From Chromera velia (taxonomy: Eukaryota; Sar; Chromeraceae), in the NCBI GenBank assembly GCA_018398765.1, contig JAHBMJ010001118.1:1-64000 (forward strand): DNA of 64,000 nt, read 5' to 3'. This document shows, piece by piece, positions 1 through 13,449 of this stretch (the stretch's first letter is position 1; each line of letters begins with the position of its first letter). The notes beneath the pieces were generated by a model that saw only the letters and a program-made list of their open reading frames with translations, made no database searches and was not told the origin of the DNA. The position numbers and the translations under genes are program-made.

Positions 1-166
1 CGATGCATTCATACAGATCAGGCCGAAGAGATGAAACAAACAGGATCGATGCATTCATACCGATCAAGCCAAAGAGATGAAACAAACAGGATCGATGCAT
101 TCATACAGATCACTCAAGAGATGAAACAAACAGGATCGATGCATTCATACAGATCAAGCCAAAGAG
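1..166. repeat. 46-bp minisatellite, about 3.6 copies
   Basis: Units start at 1, 47, 93 and 137, each beginning cgatgcattcatac and ending in gatgaaacaaacaggat. The third unit is 2 bases shorter and the last is cut at about 166. It lies in the intron that follows the last visible exon of the minus-strand gene at 180-4536. Confidence 0.9.
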
Positions 167-179
167 CTCGATAACGTAC

Positions 180-3100
180 CTGCAAAGCCTCAGCCTCCAG
201 TTCATGAAGCGACTTTCTGGATTCACTAAGAATGGAGGCCTTCGTCTCTTCTCCAGCCTTTCCTTCCCCTTTCTTGAGAGGGAAACTTCGGTCATCCTTC
301 TCTCCTCCATCTTTCCTCTCTTTGTCCTTGTTCTTGACAGCCATGGCCTTCGGAAAGCCGGTCGCCCTCCTCTGCACTCTCCCTTTCGGCTCTTCCACTC
401 CCACTGCAATTTGTGCCTTTGCCTTCGGAGGGCTTTTTTGTACAGATTTGCTTTCCTGGGCCTTCGCTTTCGCTTTTCCTTTTGGTGCACCGAAAGTAAT
501 CTCACCTGCTGCTATCTTCTTTGGCTCCTTGCTCGGAGTGTTAGTCTCTTCAGGCGCAACGCGAGCAGCACGCGCCATGGCTTTGGGGTAACCTGTAGCT
601 CTCCTGTTGATTTTCCCCTTACTAGGCTCCTGCGTCTCTGGGGCGATGCACGCAGCTGTTGCTTTTTTCGTTTTGGCGTCGTCTGCACCGATCAGACGGT
701 CAAGCGCATCCCCTGTATCTGCATCGATCTCAAGGGCACTGCCGCTCATTGTCGGCAGATCCTTTGGGGAGGGGAATCCTGTCGGGCGTCTGTTGATCTT
801 TCGCTTGGATCCCTCTTCGGTCCCTTCTGCGATTCTGGCATGGGTGGGGGGGGGCGGTTTTTTCGTGTCAGATTCTGGTGGCTTCGTTTCGGATAGGGGT
901 TTTGGAGGGGGCGTTGCCTGTGCATCTGTGGAGACACGGGGGGATGCCGTGAGGGGTGAGGGGTCCAGGAAAGACTCCGACAGGCGGGCGGACATGGAAC
1001 GACGGAGAGTGGAGGGATTCAGTGTTGCAGATTTTGTCTTTCGACGGGTCGTCTTCTCCTCTTCTTCCTCGTCACTTGACGGGTTGTGCCATGCTGCATA
1101 GACACACATATGTGCGCATGGGCTTGGAGACAAACATCGGAACACAATCGGAATTAGACACAGACGCTGACGGACGCGGGTGTTTGTATACAGACAGCGT
1201 CACATTTCCAACGCATGAACATGCAGAACCAGAGGGTGCACTCGCGCACACGTCCATACATACAGAAAAATACACGCATATACGAAAACACGCATATACA
1301 GACACAGATACGCACCCATCTACCACCCCACCCGCCCTGCCCTACACACATCTACCTTCACACGCATGTGCAAAGACACACGCGTACTCTCACAACGAGG
1401 CGAGGTATGCGCACACAAACAAACACACAGAGAAACGAGCAGGAAAAGTATCGCGTTGAGGAGGGTTGAAGGGGCAACAGAAAGAAGAGAGTAAGAAAGG
1501 AGACGGTGGGAGAGGGGAGACGGGGATGATTCCTACATTCCTTCCTTTTTTCCTTCTTTCCTTCATGGTTTCCTTCCTTTCTGCTTTCCTTCATTCGTTC
1601 TTTCCTCGCTTTCCTCTTCCCTTGATTTATGCTTCTCTCACTTCTTCACCACCGCCCGACCGATTGATTCCCTGAGTAGGGTCATGACTGTCTGAGTGGC
1701 TGCCCGACTGACTGACTGACTGACACCTCAGTTGATTGCTGTGGTGCACCTCATACTCCCTGACGTCGAGGAAGTCCGGGGCCATCTGCACCCCCTTCGG
1801 TCTCTCCCTGTCTCCTGAGCTCCCGCGTTTGAATCCACCCCCCCCTCCCTTGCCTCCGATAGCCGGCAGAGGGGCAAAACCTTTCAACGATCCCCTTCCA
1901 GCTTCAGTCCCTGCGACACTCGGTCTGTTTTCACTTCCCAGTATTTCAGTGAACGTGGAGGGCCGCGACCCCGGAAGTGCCGGGGCTCCTGCAGCTGCCT
2001 GTGTATGTGCCGGGGCCCCTGCCAGGGACTCCAGCAGGCGTCGGACAGCCTCCAGAGACTCCCGTGCTTCGACTGAGGACAGGGGGGGAGCTGGAGAGGA
2101 AACGGATGCCATCGGTACCTGCAAGCAACGGGAGAGATCTCGTGAAAGAGAGATACGCGCCTATGCATACAGATAGAGACAAGGAAGGGGCAGAAAGAGA
2201 GTTAGGGAATGAGGAGGAAGGACAAAAAGAAAAGGTGGGACGAGGAAGGAGATGGGGAGTAATGAAGAGAGACGGGGGGAAAGACAAAGATGGGAAAGTG
2301 AGGAAAAGGGAGGGAGCAACACAGAAAGAGGGAGAAGGAGCTACACAAGAGAGCTGCGTACAGGACAGGAAGGGGACAACACACGTCAGGATTCTGGCGC
2401 TTCCAGCGGAAATGAACCGCGGGGGCAAAACCGATGTGGTGTTCTCTCTCTCCACTCCTCTTCACTGCCTGCCTGCGGGCCTGCCGGTCTGCATCTTTCT
2501 CTGTCTGCTTCTCTGTTTGCCTACCTTCCTTCTGGCTCGCCTCCATGTCTGTCTACGTGCCTGCCTCGTGCATCCTCGTTGTCTGTCTGCGTTGCTGTCG
2601 GTCGCCCTGTCTATGTGCGCTTACCTTGGAAGCGTTCCTCAGCTTTTTCGCAGCCTCTTCCATCCTTTCATTTTCTCTTTCTCTTTGTATCTCTCTCTCT
2701 TTCTCCCTTGCTTCCAGTCTTGTCACCTCTCTCTTCAAGGCCTCGCGCTCCTTCCGGATCCCCTCCAGCTCTGTCCGCGACTTCGCGAGCTCCTCCTGAA
2801 GACTCGACACTTCTGCGTCTCTTTTTTGGAGCTTCTCCTGAACATCCATGCACAGTCAAGCAGACAAATCGAAGGTCACTTGTACAGAGAGAGACAGAAG
2901 AATACAGTGAAGAAAGATACAAAAGCAGAAAGAAAGAAACTTATGGACAAGTGAGGCCAGCTAGTGCTACAGCCAATAAGCCCATGCATCCACACATGCA
3001 GGCGGAGCACCAGGAGGGATTTCCACCCCGCCCCCATTTCACGAGAAGAAAGTTCCATCGTACCACCCAGACCCGTCTGTGCACAAGGAGTCATCTGCCC

Positions 3101-3377
3101 ATTGGGATGGACTCGACCGTACGTATACATCACAAGGAAGACCCGGCCATCTCTGGGGATGTCCGAGCTAGATTGACGCACTCACAGATCATGTACAGCT
3201 GGACAGGCTCACCCGTATTCCTTCGGCGTTCGCCCGCACCTCCGCAAGAGCCCGCTGGGCCCTTTCGGAAGTCACCAGGTGGAGCACACTGTTTGCACTG
3301 CCTTCCGAGGAAGCTGGCGGCTTGTCCTGCATTGAGAAGGAGGGCATGTTGTGCAAGGGGGCTTTGAAAGTTCTTGT

Positions 3378-3447
<70 letters not shown>

Positions 3448-3479
3448 AGAGAGAATGAGAGAGAGAATGAGAGAGAGAG

Positions 3480-3514
<35 letters not shown>

Positions 3515-4536
3515 CAGATGGTAGCAGGCCCCTCGGGCTCTCACTGGTGCACTTCTCACTGAAATTCTCACACGCCCTCACTCGGCCATTCGTTTATTAC
3601 TTGACCCCGCAATGGATACACTGAGCCGTTCACTCTTCCTGAACTCTTTCCAGCTGTCGACTGACGCCGGTCAGCACAGCCCATCGGTTCAGGCAAGTGA
3701 CAGAAAAAGACCCGAAAAAGATCAGTGTGTGAAGACTGAGTCCCAATGTCCTCCACAGCATGTCTCATGAAGAAGTCATGCAAGCTCGTGTTTGTAACTA
3801 CTGCATTCCTTCATGCATCCATGGTGCTCTGTCATGCATGAACATGCACTCGGACTGCACACAGAATCACTCGATCTGTACAGATACTCTCTGACGCATG
3901 CATGAGCGGGCGAGCTCACCGAGTACTGCAGGACCTCGGGCACTTCTGTCAATCTCCACTTGCATGGGTAGCGTCCAGTTCTGTCCACTCTCTCCGCCAC
4001 AACTCTGAGGAGTGTGAACTCCAGAGCAGAAGAGGGCAGTTGGTTGGTGGAACTTGACGTCATTCCTTCGGCTGGGTCTCTCTTTTTTGGACTCCCTCTC
4101 TCAAGTTCGTTCCTCTCGCGCCTCTTCGGAGACCAGGGCCTCCATGGCGCTCTCTTGACGGGATTGTCCTTCCAGGGGTTTCGCAGCATGTCGACAGCGA
4201 CGTCCAAGTCACATGCCACCTTCTCGACTGCAGGAGAGACCCCACGTCCCCTATTCCTCTTCACAGGCGAACTGTGAGTACTGCTGGACATTACTGGCAG
4301 ATTGTGCGAGTGCAAGGTAGAACAAGGTGAGGTCTGACAGACCCGAGAAGTGTGATTGAGCGATTCGGCAGCACTGTACCCTCAAGAGAGGCTGATTGAC
4401 GATGCAGAGTCTGTCAGAGATCGAGACGGACAGACTCACTCTTTGTCGCTGGGAGGAGCTCCGGTCTCAGGACCTCGTCGGTTTCGTCTGGGGTGTCGAG
4501 TCCATTGCAGGCGTTCTCTGCCATCTCCTCTCCCAT
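180..4536 (-). CDS. coiled-coil, mostly disordered protein of unknown function (3' end outside window)
   Basis: I do not recognise this gene. A phase-consistent model has exons 4440-4536, 3920-4293, 3606-3660, 3213-3361, 2625-2837, 1725-2118 and 180-1093. This gives 732 residues before a GTACGT donor at 179 leads out of the window. The ATG at 4534-4536 is the first good start and is followed by a GTGAGT donor. Residues about 210-296 form a strongly charged coiled coil rich in E, K and R. The rest is low-complexity: a glycine-rich patch, an acidic SDEEEEE run, then lysine/proline-rich sequence. The last exon carries three spaced copies of a basic motif (INRRPTGFP, INRRATGYPKAMA, VQRRATGFPKAMA) near residues 523, 585 and 660. 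This suggests a scaffold or cytoskeletal protein, but that is only a guess. Exons 3606-3660 and 3213-3361 are the least certain; their acceptors are weak. Confidence 0.6.
3379..3512. repeat. (CA)n followed by (GA)n/(GAAT) microsatellite
   Basis: An uninterrupted CA run passes into GA with GAAT interruptions. It lies in an intron of the coiled-coil gene. Read on the minus strand it becomes CT then GT and provides the pyrimidine tract upstream of the proposed acceptor at 3362. Confidence 0.9.
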
Positions 4537-5960
4537 CGTGTCTGACTTACAGTTCCAACTTCCAGCACACCGTATCGTATCAGCTATATAGGTACGTATA
4601 TACAGCTGCAGGCGTTTGGTATAACGCGCGTGTGTGTATGTACGTGAATTAATTTTTTGTTCACACTGTATGTACAAAAAATCAGGCACTGTATCGGTCA
4701 AAGACTCAACTTTGAGTCAAAGTTGATCGGTCAAAGTTGATGATTGATCAAGGTGTTAGGTGTTAGAGGCGGGGTGGTAGGGTTAGGTGTTACGGTATTT
4801 TTCTTTTTTTGACACTCTGTTTTATTTTATGGTAGTTTTTCTGGGTGTTAGGTGTTAAGTACGTGTTAAGTGTTAGTTGGGTTTAATTTTTTTGTGATAA
4901 TGATTTTTATGGTTGCATTGAATATGCACGTCGCTCTTGTTTTTTTCTTAAGATTTCTTTCGTTCTTCTTGTTTTAATTGTTCAATATTGTTCAAAACAT
5001 TTTTTTTTATAGTTTATAATCGGGATGCACCTCATCATGGCCTTCATGCAATTGTCTACCCGCATTTAATGTCGGTCTAGTTGGTTTTAATTAGTTCATT
5101 TTTATTTTTTATTTTTTTTCTATTTTCTTTTCCTTCTTCAATTTCTTCCTTCTTTGCTTGAAAAGTTCCTACCGTTTTTTCTTCCGGCACATAGCATTAT
5201 CAGCTGTATTAAGCTGTTTTAGGAATCCAAATTTCAGAATTCTTAGAGCAGAAGCATACCAAGTGAGACTCAGTGACTCAGTGAGTTTCTGTCTTTAACC
5301 GGCTCTATGCAATTAAAACAATCACATGTATACAGTCACTAATTAATCTAAATTTATTTAATCAAGCCTGAATGATAGGCTGAATCAGTATGATAGCTTA
5401 ATTATCGGAAAACATCTTGGAGCAAAAACCTTGCAAGGCATAATTTCCTATACTATGTGAGCCCGTTACGATTCGCGTTACGATCCACTAACCACCGCTA
5501 CGCCTGCAACCTTACGTGGTTACTGTAGTTTCATTCGTTTGTTCTTCTTTCTTTTTTCTCTTCCTTTTCTTTCCTGGCTTCTTCTTTTAAGTTACTTCTT
5601 TCTTTCTTTGCTTTTTTCATTCTTTCTTTGTTTTTTTCATTCTTTCTTTTCTTCCTTCCTTCAAAGTTCCCCAATTAATTCATTAATTCATCTATTCACT
5701 CAATCATGAATTTTATATTCGTAAATGATTAGAAATGTAGAATGCTATTGCAAAAATCAAACTGCTCGTGCGTTGCCGCCAAACGCTAGACGCCTAGAAA
5801 TAGGCTGATGGCGACGGCGTATGCCGAGCAAAAGCCCCAAACTCTGCATTCAGACACAGAACAAGAAGGCAATCAGGGGAAAACAGAGGGAGCAAGCTGG
5901 ATCCCTATCCGGCAGGACACAATCATTTGCCTTGATGATGCTGATGATGCATTTACTGAT
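4537..5960. other. intergenic: 5' flank of the coiled-coil gene and 3' flank of the PDE gene
   Basis: This stretch is AT-rich and T-rich with no convincing coding sequence. It has short direct repeats of gtcaaagttga near 4712-4742, variants of ggtgttagg between 4750 and 4880, and pyrimidine runs near 5540-5660. Open frames from about 5808 are antisense shadows of the last PDE exon. Confidence 0.7.
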
Positions 5961-7244
5961 TCATTCGTTTTCCGCCCCCCCCAGCTCCCGGTGCAGCATC
6001 CGCTTTTCCCATTCTTTCACGTTTTCATCAAGCAAGCGAACGCAGACCTCCTCGATCAACGACACAGACACAGCGGTGTTCAGCTGCCCTCCCAGAGACG
6101 ATCCCGAGAAAGCACTCAAACGTCGGCGTTTCATGTCTGCATCTGCCTCGAAGGAGTCTCGCTGCGTTCCTCCTTCGGCCTTTTCGAGACGCAGTTTGTC
6201 AGCCGTCGCGAGAGTGACGAACAATGGTCGGCACAGGAAAGTCAGAAATGCGCGCTGAGACTCTGCAAGACTTGTTTTGGAGTTTCTGTCGCACAGTGGG
6301 GAGACTGGAAGACCGAGTGACTTTTCTTTGTCGCCCTGTGCGAAGAACTCCTCCACCACACACAGAGAATACCTGCACAGATGAATGCCGTTAAATCAAT
6401 CAGGGTCAAAATTCAGATATGCAAAACACTGTTCAATGATACGTCCAAGACAGTGAGCGATCGACTCAGGATACGTAGGGAGAGCGCGTCGAATACAGTG
6501 ACACACAGCGATTGACCCACACTGCAATGCTGCCCCGAAAAAACTTCATTGAGCCAGTCAATCTTTATGCGTAGTACCAAGATGTCTCGCAGGGAGATTC
6601 TTTGCCTTTGGTGCTGCCTTTGCTGTTCTTCCTGAAAATTTTAATTTGCAGTGAGCTCCAGCATCTGGCTTCTCATACAGACCCTTTGTTTGCTCTGCCC
6701 TTCGATTCTGTTTTCATGAACTGACTTGTAGTGGACGTCCCAGGGCTTAGCTGCGTGTCCGATATCTGCAGCCTTGAGACAGGCCCTCGCGAGGAGACCC
6801 ACATCGTCTGTAGCTTCCTGCTTCTCTGCTGCCACCCCCGCCCCTGTCCCCCTGTCCTTGTCCTGGGGCCTGGCAAGGTAGTTCCCTGCCTCCAGGCGGA
6901 CCTTGAACTTTGAGATGAACTCGAAGTGAGCTGCACGGAAGAAACAGCCAATTAAAAGCTAGTTTCTGTCACCAACAGCCGACAAACACACAAGGCAGTC
7001 GAGCTGAGAAGAGCGACACACAGACGGGAAAGGAAAGGAAACGAAAGAGCGCTGAAAGGAAACGAGACGGGATGGGAGACACTGCATGGTTGGGGAGGGA
7101 CAAAGAAATACCAGGCAGTTACAGATAGTTACAGCAACACATACAGGAGGAATACCGGAGCACCTGGAACAACTGAAACCCACGCTGAAATACAACTTCA
7201 CAGACAGGCTGGGAGATGGATCGATGGACACACAACCGCACCCC

Positions 7245-7283
<39 letters not shown>

Positions 7284-7537
7284 GAGGAGGGAGACAGACA
7301 GAGAGAGCGGGGGGTATGGGGGGGAGAGACAGAGAGACATTCAGGGACGAGATGATCGAATTTAAGTTAGAACGCCGAATCCAGTCCTCACGTCACCTCA
7401 AGCCGGCCGGAGGAATGTGCGTGAAGCCTTCCGTCTGCCTCTCTGCCGCGGATTCAAGGGAAACGAAATACTCCAGCAAGTACAAAGAGGCGGCACATTT
7501 CTCTGCATGCATGTCGACGGATGCTGTTTCTTTTTTG

Positions 7538-7577
<40 letters not shown>

Positions 7578-10500
7578 ACTGACTTACTGACTGACTGACT
7601 GACAGCTCATATCGGTTGCGAGAATGAACTCCAGGACCAGAGCCCGGAACGTTTGGAAGTCCTCCCTGACCATCCCTTCAGTCACGTTGCACCTATCTGA
7701 AAGGAGAATGCGGAAAGTCTCGGCTGCGTGGAAATTTTCCAAAATAGCGCGGTCGTTGTACGTCACCGCGAGGGAGGAGCTGCGCACACGAGAAATCACG
7801 CATTGTGATCATGCAACAATGTGCTGATTTGCATTACCAGGAGTGTGGAACAAGAGATGAATCAGGAGGTCAGTGAATCTTCACAAGAATATTCGTATCT
7901 GCGAAGACCAGCACTTCAGAACAAGAAAACGCTTTGGGAGTATGCAAGTATACTGAGGGATTTACGCACACAGATCAAGGAGCGACGGAAACGAGACAGA
8001 AGGGGGGGGGGGAGTAGGTAAGGTACGTGAGACAACGTGCTGCAGTTGTCTTTCCTGTACGTCATGCCTTCTTCCTGCCAGTGCTTTCTTTTTAGCCTGT
8101 ATGTTCCAATGAGAATCCAACTGAATACCTCTCGTGTCCTTGCACAAGTTCTTTAAGAGATGCAGCAAGATACCACATCCCCCCGTCTTCCTTCCGACCC
8201 GCAACTGCCCCAAGCCCCTCGTAAAATCTTTCCCTCCCTATCTGCTCAGAGTGTGAAGGCCGTCTATTGTCCTCCTTCGACGGCTGTCTGGCCCCCTCCT
8301 TGCACTTCTGCTGCATACGCAAGCGTTCACTTCGTTTTTTGCGCATGAACTCACCCGCTGTTCTTTTGGAAGTTGTTGTTCTCTCCAGGATGCCCCACAT
8401 CATGGCACAGGGCTGCCACGACAAACGCGAGGTGCCACAGAGGGGACATATGATCAAATGCCCCCGTGTGCTTGCAGAGCCAGTATCCCAACAACGCAAC
8501 CTCAGCACCGTGAAGACCGTTGTGGTATGGGGCAGGCTTGTAAGTGGCCTGTACGACCAGCAGAAACGTAGCCACTCTCTCTACGGGCACTCCACCCAAA
8601 GGTCCGTCAAGGAAAGGAGAGAGAAGGCGGAGACCAATCAAGGGAAGAGCACCCTTGATCGTCAGCACCTGTTTTGCTCCTCCAGCTGTGTCCGTCTCCG
8701 ACTGTTTGGAGACTTCTCTCCTCACAGAGGGGGGGGACAGGACGCCTCTCTTCTGAGCCTGTACTGCTGCTCCCAAAGAGGACTGAGGGGGGCTCTGGGG
8801 CCCTGTGTCACTGAGTGCAAGGGCGACGCTGACTTCATTTGCGTTCAACAGGGAGAGATCGAGTGACCACTCAGCCAATGGCTTTGCCCCCTTCTCCATC
8901 CTCAAGGTCTGCACAAGGGAGGGAGGGAGATAAGAGAATTGAGGGGGGCGGTTTGGTTGACCTTTTCCACCCAGCAGCTTGATGAAGGACTTGCCGACTG
9001 CGTGATGCACCCCAACGGAAACAAAGGAGTGGGTATGAAAAATGATTAGTAGAAGATGAGCCTTTCCGAACATTATATTTTCGCTCTGCCTGCCTGTCTG
9101 TCTGCTTGCCTCTCATGCTGCCTGCCTGCCTGCCTACCTGCCTACCTGACTGACTATGAATAGACTGACCAAATCAGCAGAAGGAAGGAAATCCTTCAGA
9201 GGTGCCAGGAGTTCTTCCACGAAAACGCGCCTCCTCGATGACTTGCTGAAAACCTGGCCTTGGTTTTGCCACCCTGAGGGGTTCAGATTCTGCCCCAGGC
9301 TGGTCTCCCCCTTCCGCCTCCCTTCCTCCGGTGCCACCCCAACCGACGCCAGGAGATCCCCAAGAACTGCAATGCCCCCTCGCCGTGCAACCTTCCGGAC
9401 AGACCCGATAGGAGACGTAGGCGACTGAGGCTCCCACTGTGTGTGCGCGCCAGCCCCCCCCTCCCCGAGGCTGCACGGGATTCGACGCTCACTGTCTGAG
9501 TGAGAGCCCCTAGCTCCGGGTTGCGGTTGCAATTGTGGAGGGGGAAGTGCGAACGCGACCTGTTGTCTTAGAACTTCATTGACATCGACCTGCGGTAGGC
9601 CCTCGGTGAGGTGCATTCACAAGTGTTTGTTTGTTTGTTTGTTTTCTTCTTTCCCAAAGAATGTCTCTCGCCGAACGCACAAGAGGGCAAAACCAGCGGC
9701 CCTCCATGCAGTCGGAATAGGGTCAATTTCTGAAGTCCAATTGAAGGTAGCACTTCGTTCATCTCGGATTAACCTTGCATGTCTACCCCGCCCGCCCGCC
9801 CGGTTCCCATTCACCCGCCAATTCACCGACCTGCATGAGACGGTCGTACGAGGACGCCAAGTGCGCTGCCGTCCCGAGACTTGACGCAACATGCCTCACA
9901 AGTCGTAGCAGAAGAGGGACCTGGAAACGAAGGGAGGGGAGAATATTCAGACCATACATACGTACATGCACACCCAACCCCCAACAACCACACACACACA
10001 CATACACGCGCGCGCGCGCGCACGCGAAGAGACATATGCATGAGCGCCTGCTTGCAGCCATGCATGCAAGAAAATTCACGGAGGCTTACAAGCAAGAAAA
10101 GGTAAGGCACAAGCTCTCTCTGGAGAATGCCCATGCGAAACTGAGGCCCACTCCACCCTGCCCGTTCACGCACTTTCCTTATCGAGCAAGCTGACCTGTT
10201 TGCAATCTAGTTGAGGGATGATCTCCTGGAGAGAGGTCAGAGACTCCTTCATTGCCCGAAAATGGGCGAAGACCTTCTCGTACCTGCACCCAGTCGGTCG
10301 GTCGGTCCGTCGGTGACGGTCCTTCATCAGGTTTGTTTTTTTTTGGTTTGCATGTCGCCAGAAGAAGCATGATGTCACAAAATAAACATGGACAGCAACA
10401 ATATTCGGGACTAAATTATGCCGCAAGGAAGATCGCAGAAGTTGCACGATTCAAAGGAAGAACAGGAGAGTTGCTTAGAAAAGGCAAGGAAGAAAGATTA

Positions 10501-11460
10501 AATTGCGTATCTATGAAACGAGGGAGGAAATTAACTGACCGACCCGCAGTTGCCGTGAACGTGTTCTGGTAAAGAGTTACTCATCGCCACTTCCTGTTCG
10601 AGCCTCTTTACTCGCACGAACAGCTGCCGTCCCTCTCTGTCGCTTTTCTTCCTGTCAATCACCAAGATGAGGTACAAGACCAGACACAACAAAAATCCCC
10701 GTATGACCACATTCGTGTACTCTGGCCTCGCAGCGGTTGCCGCGAGGATCAATGTAGGAACGTTGATGAAGAGAAAAGCGGAGGCAGTGATGATCAAGAG
10801 TGCGAGATAACGAATGCGCACAAGTGTTGAAGTGATTGCAATGGTCATCAGGGAGTAGAGCTGCATGTCGTCAGTAATGCTCGGACGCAGGTCGACCTCC
10901 CCGACTAGAAGGCCGCTCTGCTTCCTGCTGCTCATCACTCCCACGACAGATGCAAAGACCAACAGTCCCACAAGCAGGGCTTCGAATCTGTTATTGGGCT
11001 TTTTTCTATAGAGCAGGGAAGCGACAGTAAGAACAGAAAAGATGATGAGCATGCACAGTTGAGCAAACAGATGGATGGTGTTCCGTGGCCTGCCGTCTGT
11101 CATGTCTTCAAAAAGGAAAAAAGTCGCAATGGTGATTGCGACATAAACGAAACTCATCAGGGCCAGCCAGTGCATCCGCCCCTTCAAACGGCTCTTCAGC
11201 CATTCCTCTTCACCTTCCACATTCTGGAATTGACCAGAAAAGCTGAAGGTCTCGAAAGTGTCGGCAAACTTGGGTTCTGGTTTTGTGCCTTCTCCCTCGA
11301 CTCCTGGGCTGTACTGCAGATTGGATTCAGACAGGGTGGTGGGCTTCGGCTGCGTGTCTGTTTGTGTGTCCACGATTTTCGTCCTCTGCTCTTGGTGCTT
11401 TGGGAGGGTGCCAGCTGACCTGTCTTGCTCCTTCATAGCGATACAGCCGTCCCTTTTCAT
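5961..11460 (-). CDS. membrane-anchored 3',5'-cyclic nucleotide phosphodiesterase (class I, HD-domain)
   Basis: Hydrolyses cAMP and/or cGMP to the 5' nucleotide. Exons 10544-11460, 10196-10283, 9831-9920, 9170-9589, 8355-8908, 7604-7779, 6726-6930 and 5961-6372 join in phase to 953 aa. The first 300 residues hold about six hydrophobic helices after a soluble lead, as in apicomplexan PDEs. The catalytic domain shows the metal-binding YHNGLHGAEV and CHDVGHPGENNNF, then YNDRAILENFHAAETF, LATDMSSHFEFISKF, CLKAADIGHAAKPWDVHY and EEFFAQGDKEKSLGLPVSP. The family's purine-binding glutamine fits AESQRAFLTF. All H/D metal ligands are present, so it should be active. A serine/proline-rich linker (exon 9170-9589) separates membrane and catalytic parts. 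No GAF, PAS or other regulatory domain is visible. cAMP versus cGMP preference cannot be read from the sequence. The start is the ATG at 11458-11460. Confidence 0.95.
7245..7282. repeat. (CA)n microsatellite
   Basis: About 18 CA repeats, lying in the PDE intron between the 7604-7779 and 6726-6930 exons. Confidence 0.9.
7538..7603. repeat. (CCTG)n/(ACTG)n repeat abutting a PDE splice donor
   Basis: On the minus strand the intron opens at 7603 with GTCAGTCAGTCAGTAAGTCA and passes into CAGG repeats. The repeat therefore begins exactly at the exon boundary and is made of donor-like GTCA units. Confidence 0.85.
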
Positions 11461-13449
11461 ATGATGCTCCGTCTCTCACAGTTAGTCTCAGTCAGATGGT
11501 CAAAGCCCCGTCACTGTGGGCCTCCTGTGCTTCAGCATTGTACATATCTGCTGCGGCAAAAAGCGGTACGTGTCAGTCTACTTCGATCTGATCGATTTTC
11601 CGCGTATAAATTATATAAGACCCGCGATCGCTGCAATCAAACTGTATCGATATTCCCTATGAATACGCTATAATTATATATCGCCCTACAATGAATGTGG
11701 AAATGAAAAATCTTCGCGCGAAATGCGCTGACTTAATTCCTGCACGCCATGACAACTTTATAATTAACAAGTCAGTTCGCGCGCCTTGCGCGCGAAAGTA
11801 AGTAACTCTGGCAGAGCGGATCGGCTCAGTGGCAGTGAGCAACTTCGGCTCCTTTACTTAAGTGCGCGACTTGCGGCTAAAAGTACAATATTTTTTTTCG
11901 AAAAACTCATACTGCAGATGGGGGGGGTGTCAGACGGAAAATTCTGAATAAATTGAGAAAAAATAGAAAATCACCTTCTAACATTAAAGTCAAGGCACTC
12001 ACCTTCGAAATTGTTTATGAAGCATTTCAAGGCACTCACCTATTTAACTTCACCGCTGAAATCCGCTAAATCGATGAAAGACCAGTTCATACTGACTGAC
12101 TAACAGATATGTATGCATGCCGGGGCCCTGCATAGGCCCTGCACCTCGTGGTGTTTGTTCAATATTACCCCATGTGCACCTTATGAAATCATATGACACT
12201 TCAACGTCAGCTTAGCGTGGACATGTTTTACGTAGGTCGGATCCATACCAACGTCAGCTTACGTCAGCTTAGCGGGTAGGATTCATGCTGAGATCTTAAC
12301 TCGGATCCATGCTAAGATCTTAACTAAGATTCATGCTGAGATCTTAACTAAGATCCATGTTGAGATTAACCACTAGGATCCATACCAAGATTTTAACTAA
12401 TTTTAACTGCATAAGTTTTATGCTGATATCTTAATTCAGGGCCCTGACATACCTCCAAAAGGCGCATCATGGCTGGTCCTACTCTCGATCAGACAGTGAA
12501 TGCATATAGTAATCCGACGGTGTGGTGGAAAAAAATTATATAAGTTACCCTGGGCACCCTAATCATATTTTAAGATGTTTGGAAGCTAAAACTATTTAAA
12601 ACAATGCTTAAAAAAAATAATTGTGGCCATATACGTTTGTTTTAGGTATGTTTACATATGTTTTTCATAAAATGACTATGGTCACATCTTAAAAATCACT
12701 TACGAATTTTACGATTTTTTTTTTGTATAAAAACTATGTTTAACATGCATTTCTAAGCTTCTCTTAGCCTTTTCTGATCATTTCTAAACAAATTAATTTT
12801 TTTCCACTAGACCGTTGATATTTGCTGTCTAATCGACCGTAGGTCCTGGAGTGGCCATATTGCAGGGATATTCTGCATGGTGATGAATCAGATGAAAAAA
12901 ATAAAGATAATTAAACAATTAAGGAAAAAAACCTAAGAGATTAAAGAAAAAGTGGAACTTTGAAGTTCTGACAAACTATATAGGCTAGATCCACTTCAGA
13001 CAGTGCCCCTCACACATGGGAACACGGCAAGCCTCCGGCCTTAAACGAATTTCCCCTGCATAGATTGACCGTTGTTTTACTGGATCTGCTCTCTCTCGTT
13101 TTCTTCTTTTCATTTTGTTTAATTTAATGCATATCTATGCTTGCTGGCCCCTGTCTTAGAATGTTTTACATATCTGTCATGTCCGTAAGGGTCCTAGGTA
13201 AGGGTCCTACTTCTCCCTCACCAAAATTTTAATGAATAGACTCCGAGACCCATCCATGTTGTTAATCCTTTTGCAAAACTTTTTAATACTTTTTGGTCTG
13301 CTGATGGATAGCCATGTGCTAGGCCGTGTGTGCTCTCAAGTTGAGCTTGACCTTAAGCAGTTAGGTTTCACTGTTTCAAACAAAGGCTGGAAATGAGGAA
13401 AGGAGTAGGCACGCTTGTCTTTGTCATTTTCTCCTCTAGAATTAAAGAA
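11461..13449. other. intergenic: 5' flank of PDE and gene-free AT-rich DNA
   Basis: No coding sequence is supported. A GC palindrome (cgcgcgccttgcgcgcg) lies near 11778-11795, about 320 bases upstream of the PDE start. A degenerate tandem repeat occupies about 12280-12440. The remainder to 13449 is AT-rich and shows nothing recognisable. Confidence 0.7.
12280..12440. repeat. degenerate tandem repeat, about 26-bp unit
   Basis: Six or so diverged copies of a unit like gatccatgctgagatcttaa follow one another. Just upstream, cgtcagcttagcg-type motifs repeat (12202-12275). Confidence 0.75.

Noticed and set aside
1-166. CRISPR-like array
   Set aside because: Units are contiguous with no spacers; it is an ordinary minisatellite in a eukaryotic intron.
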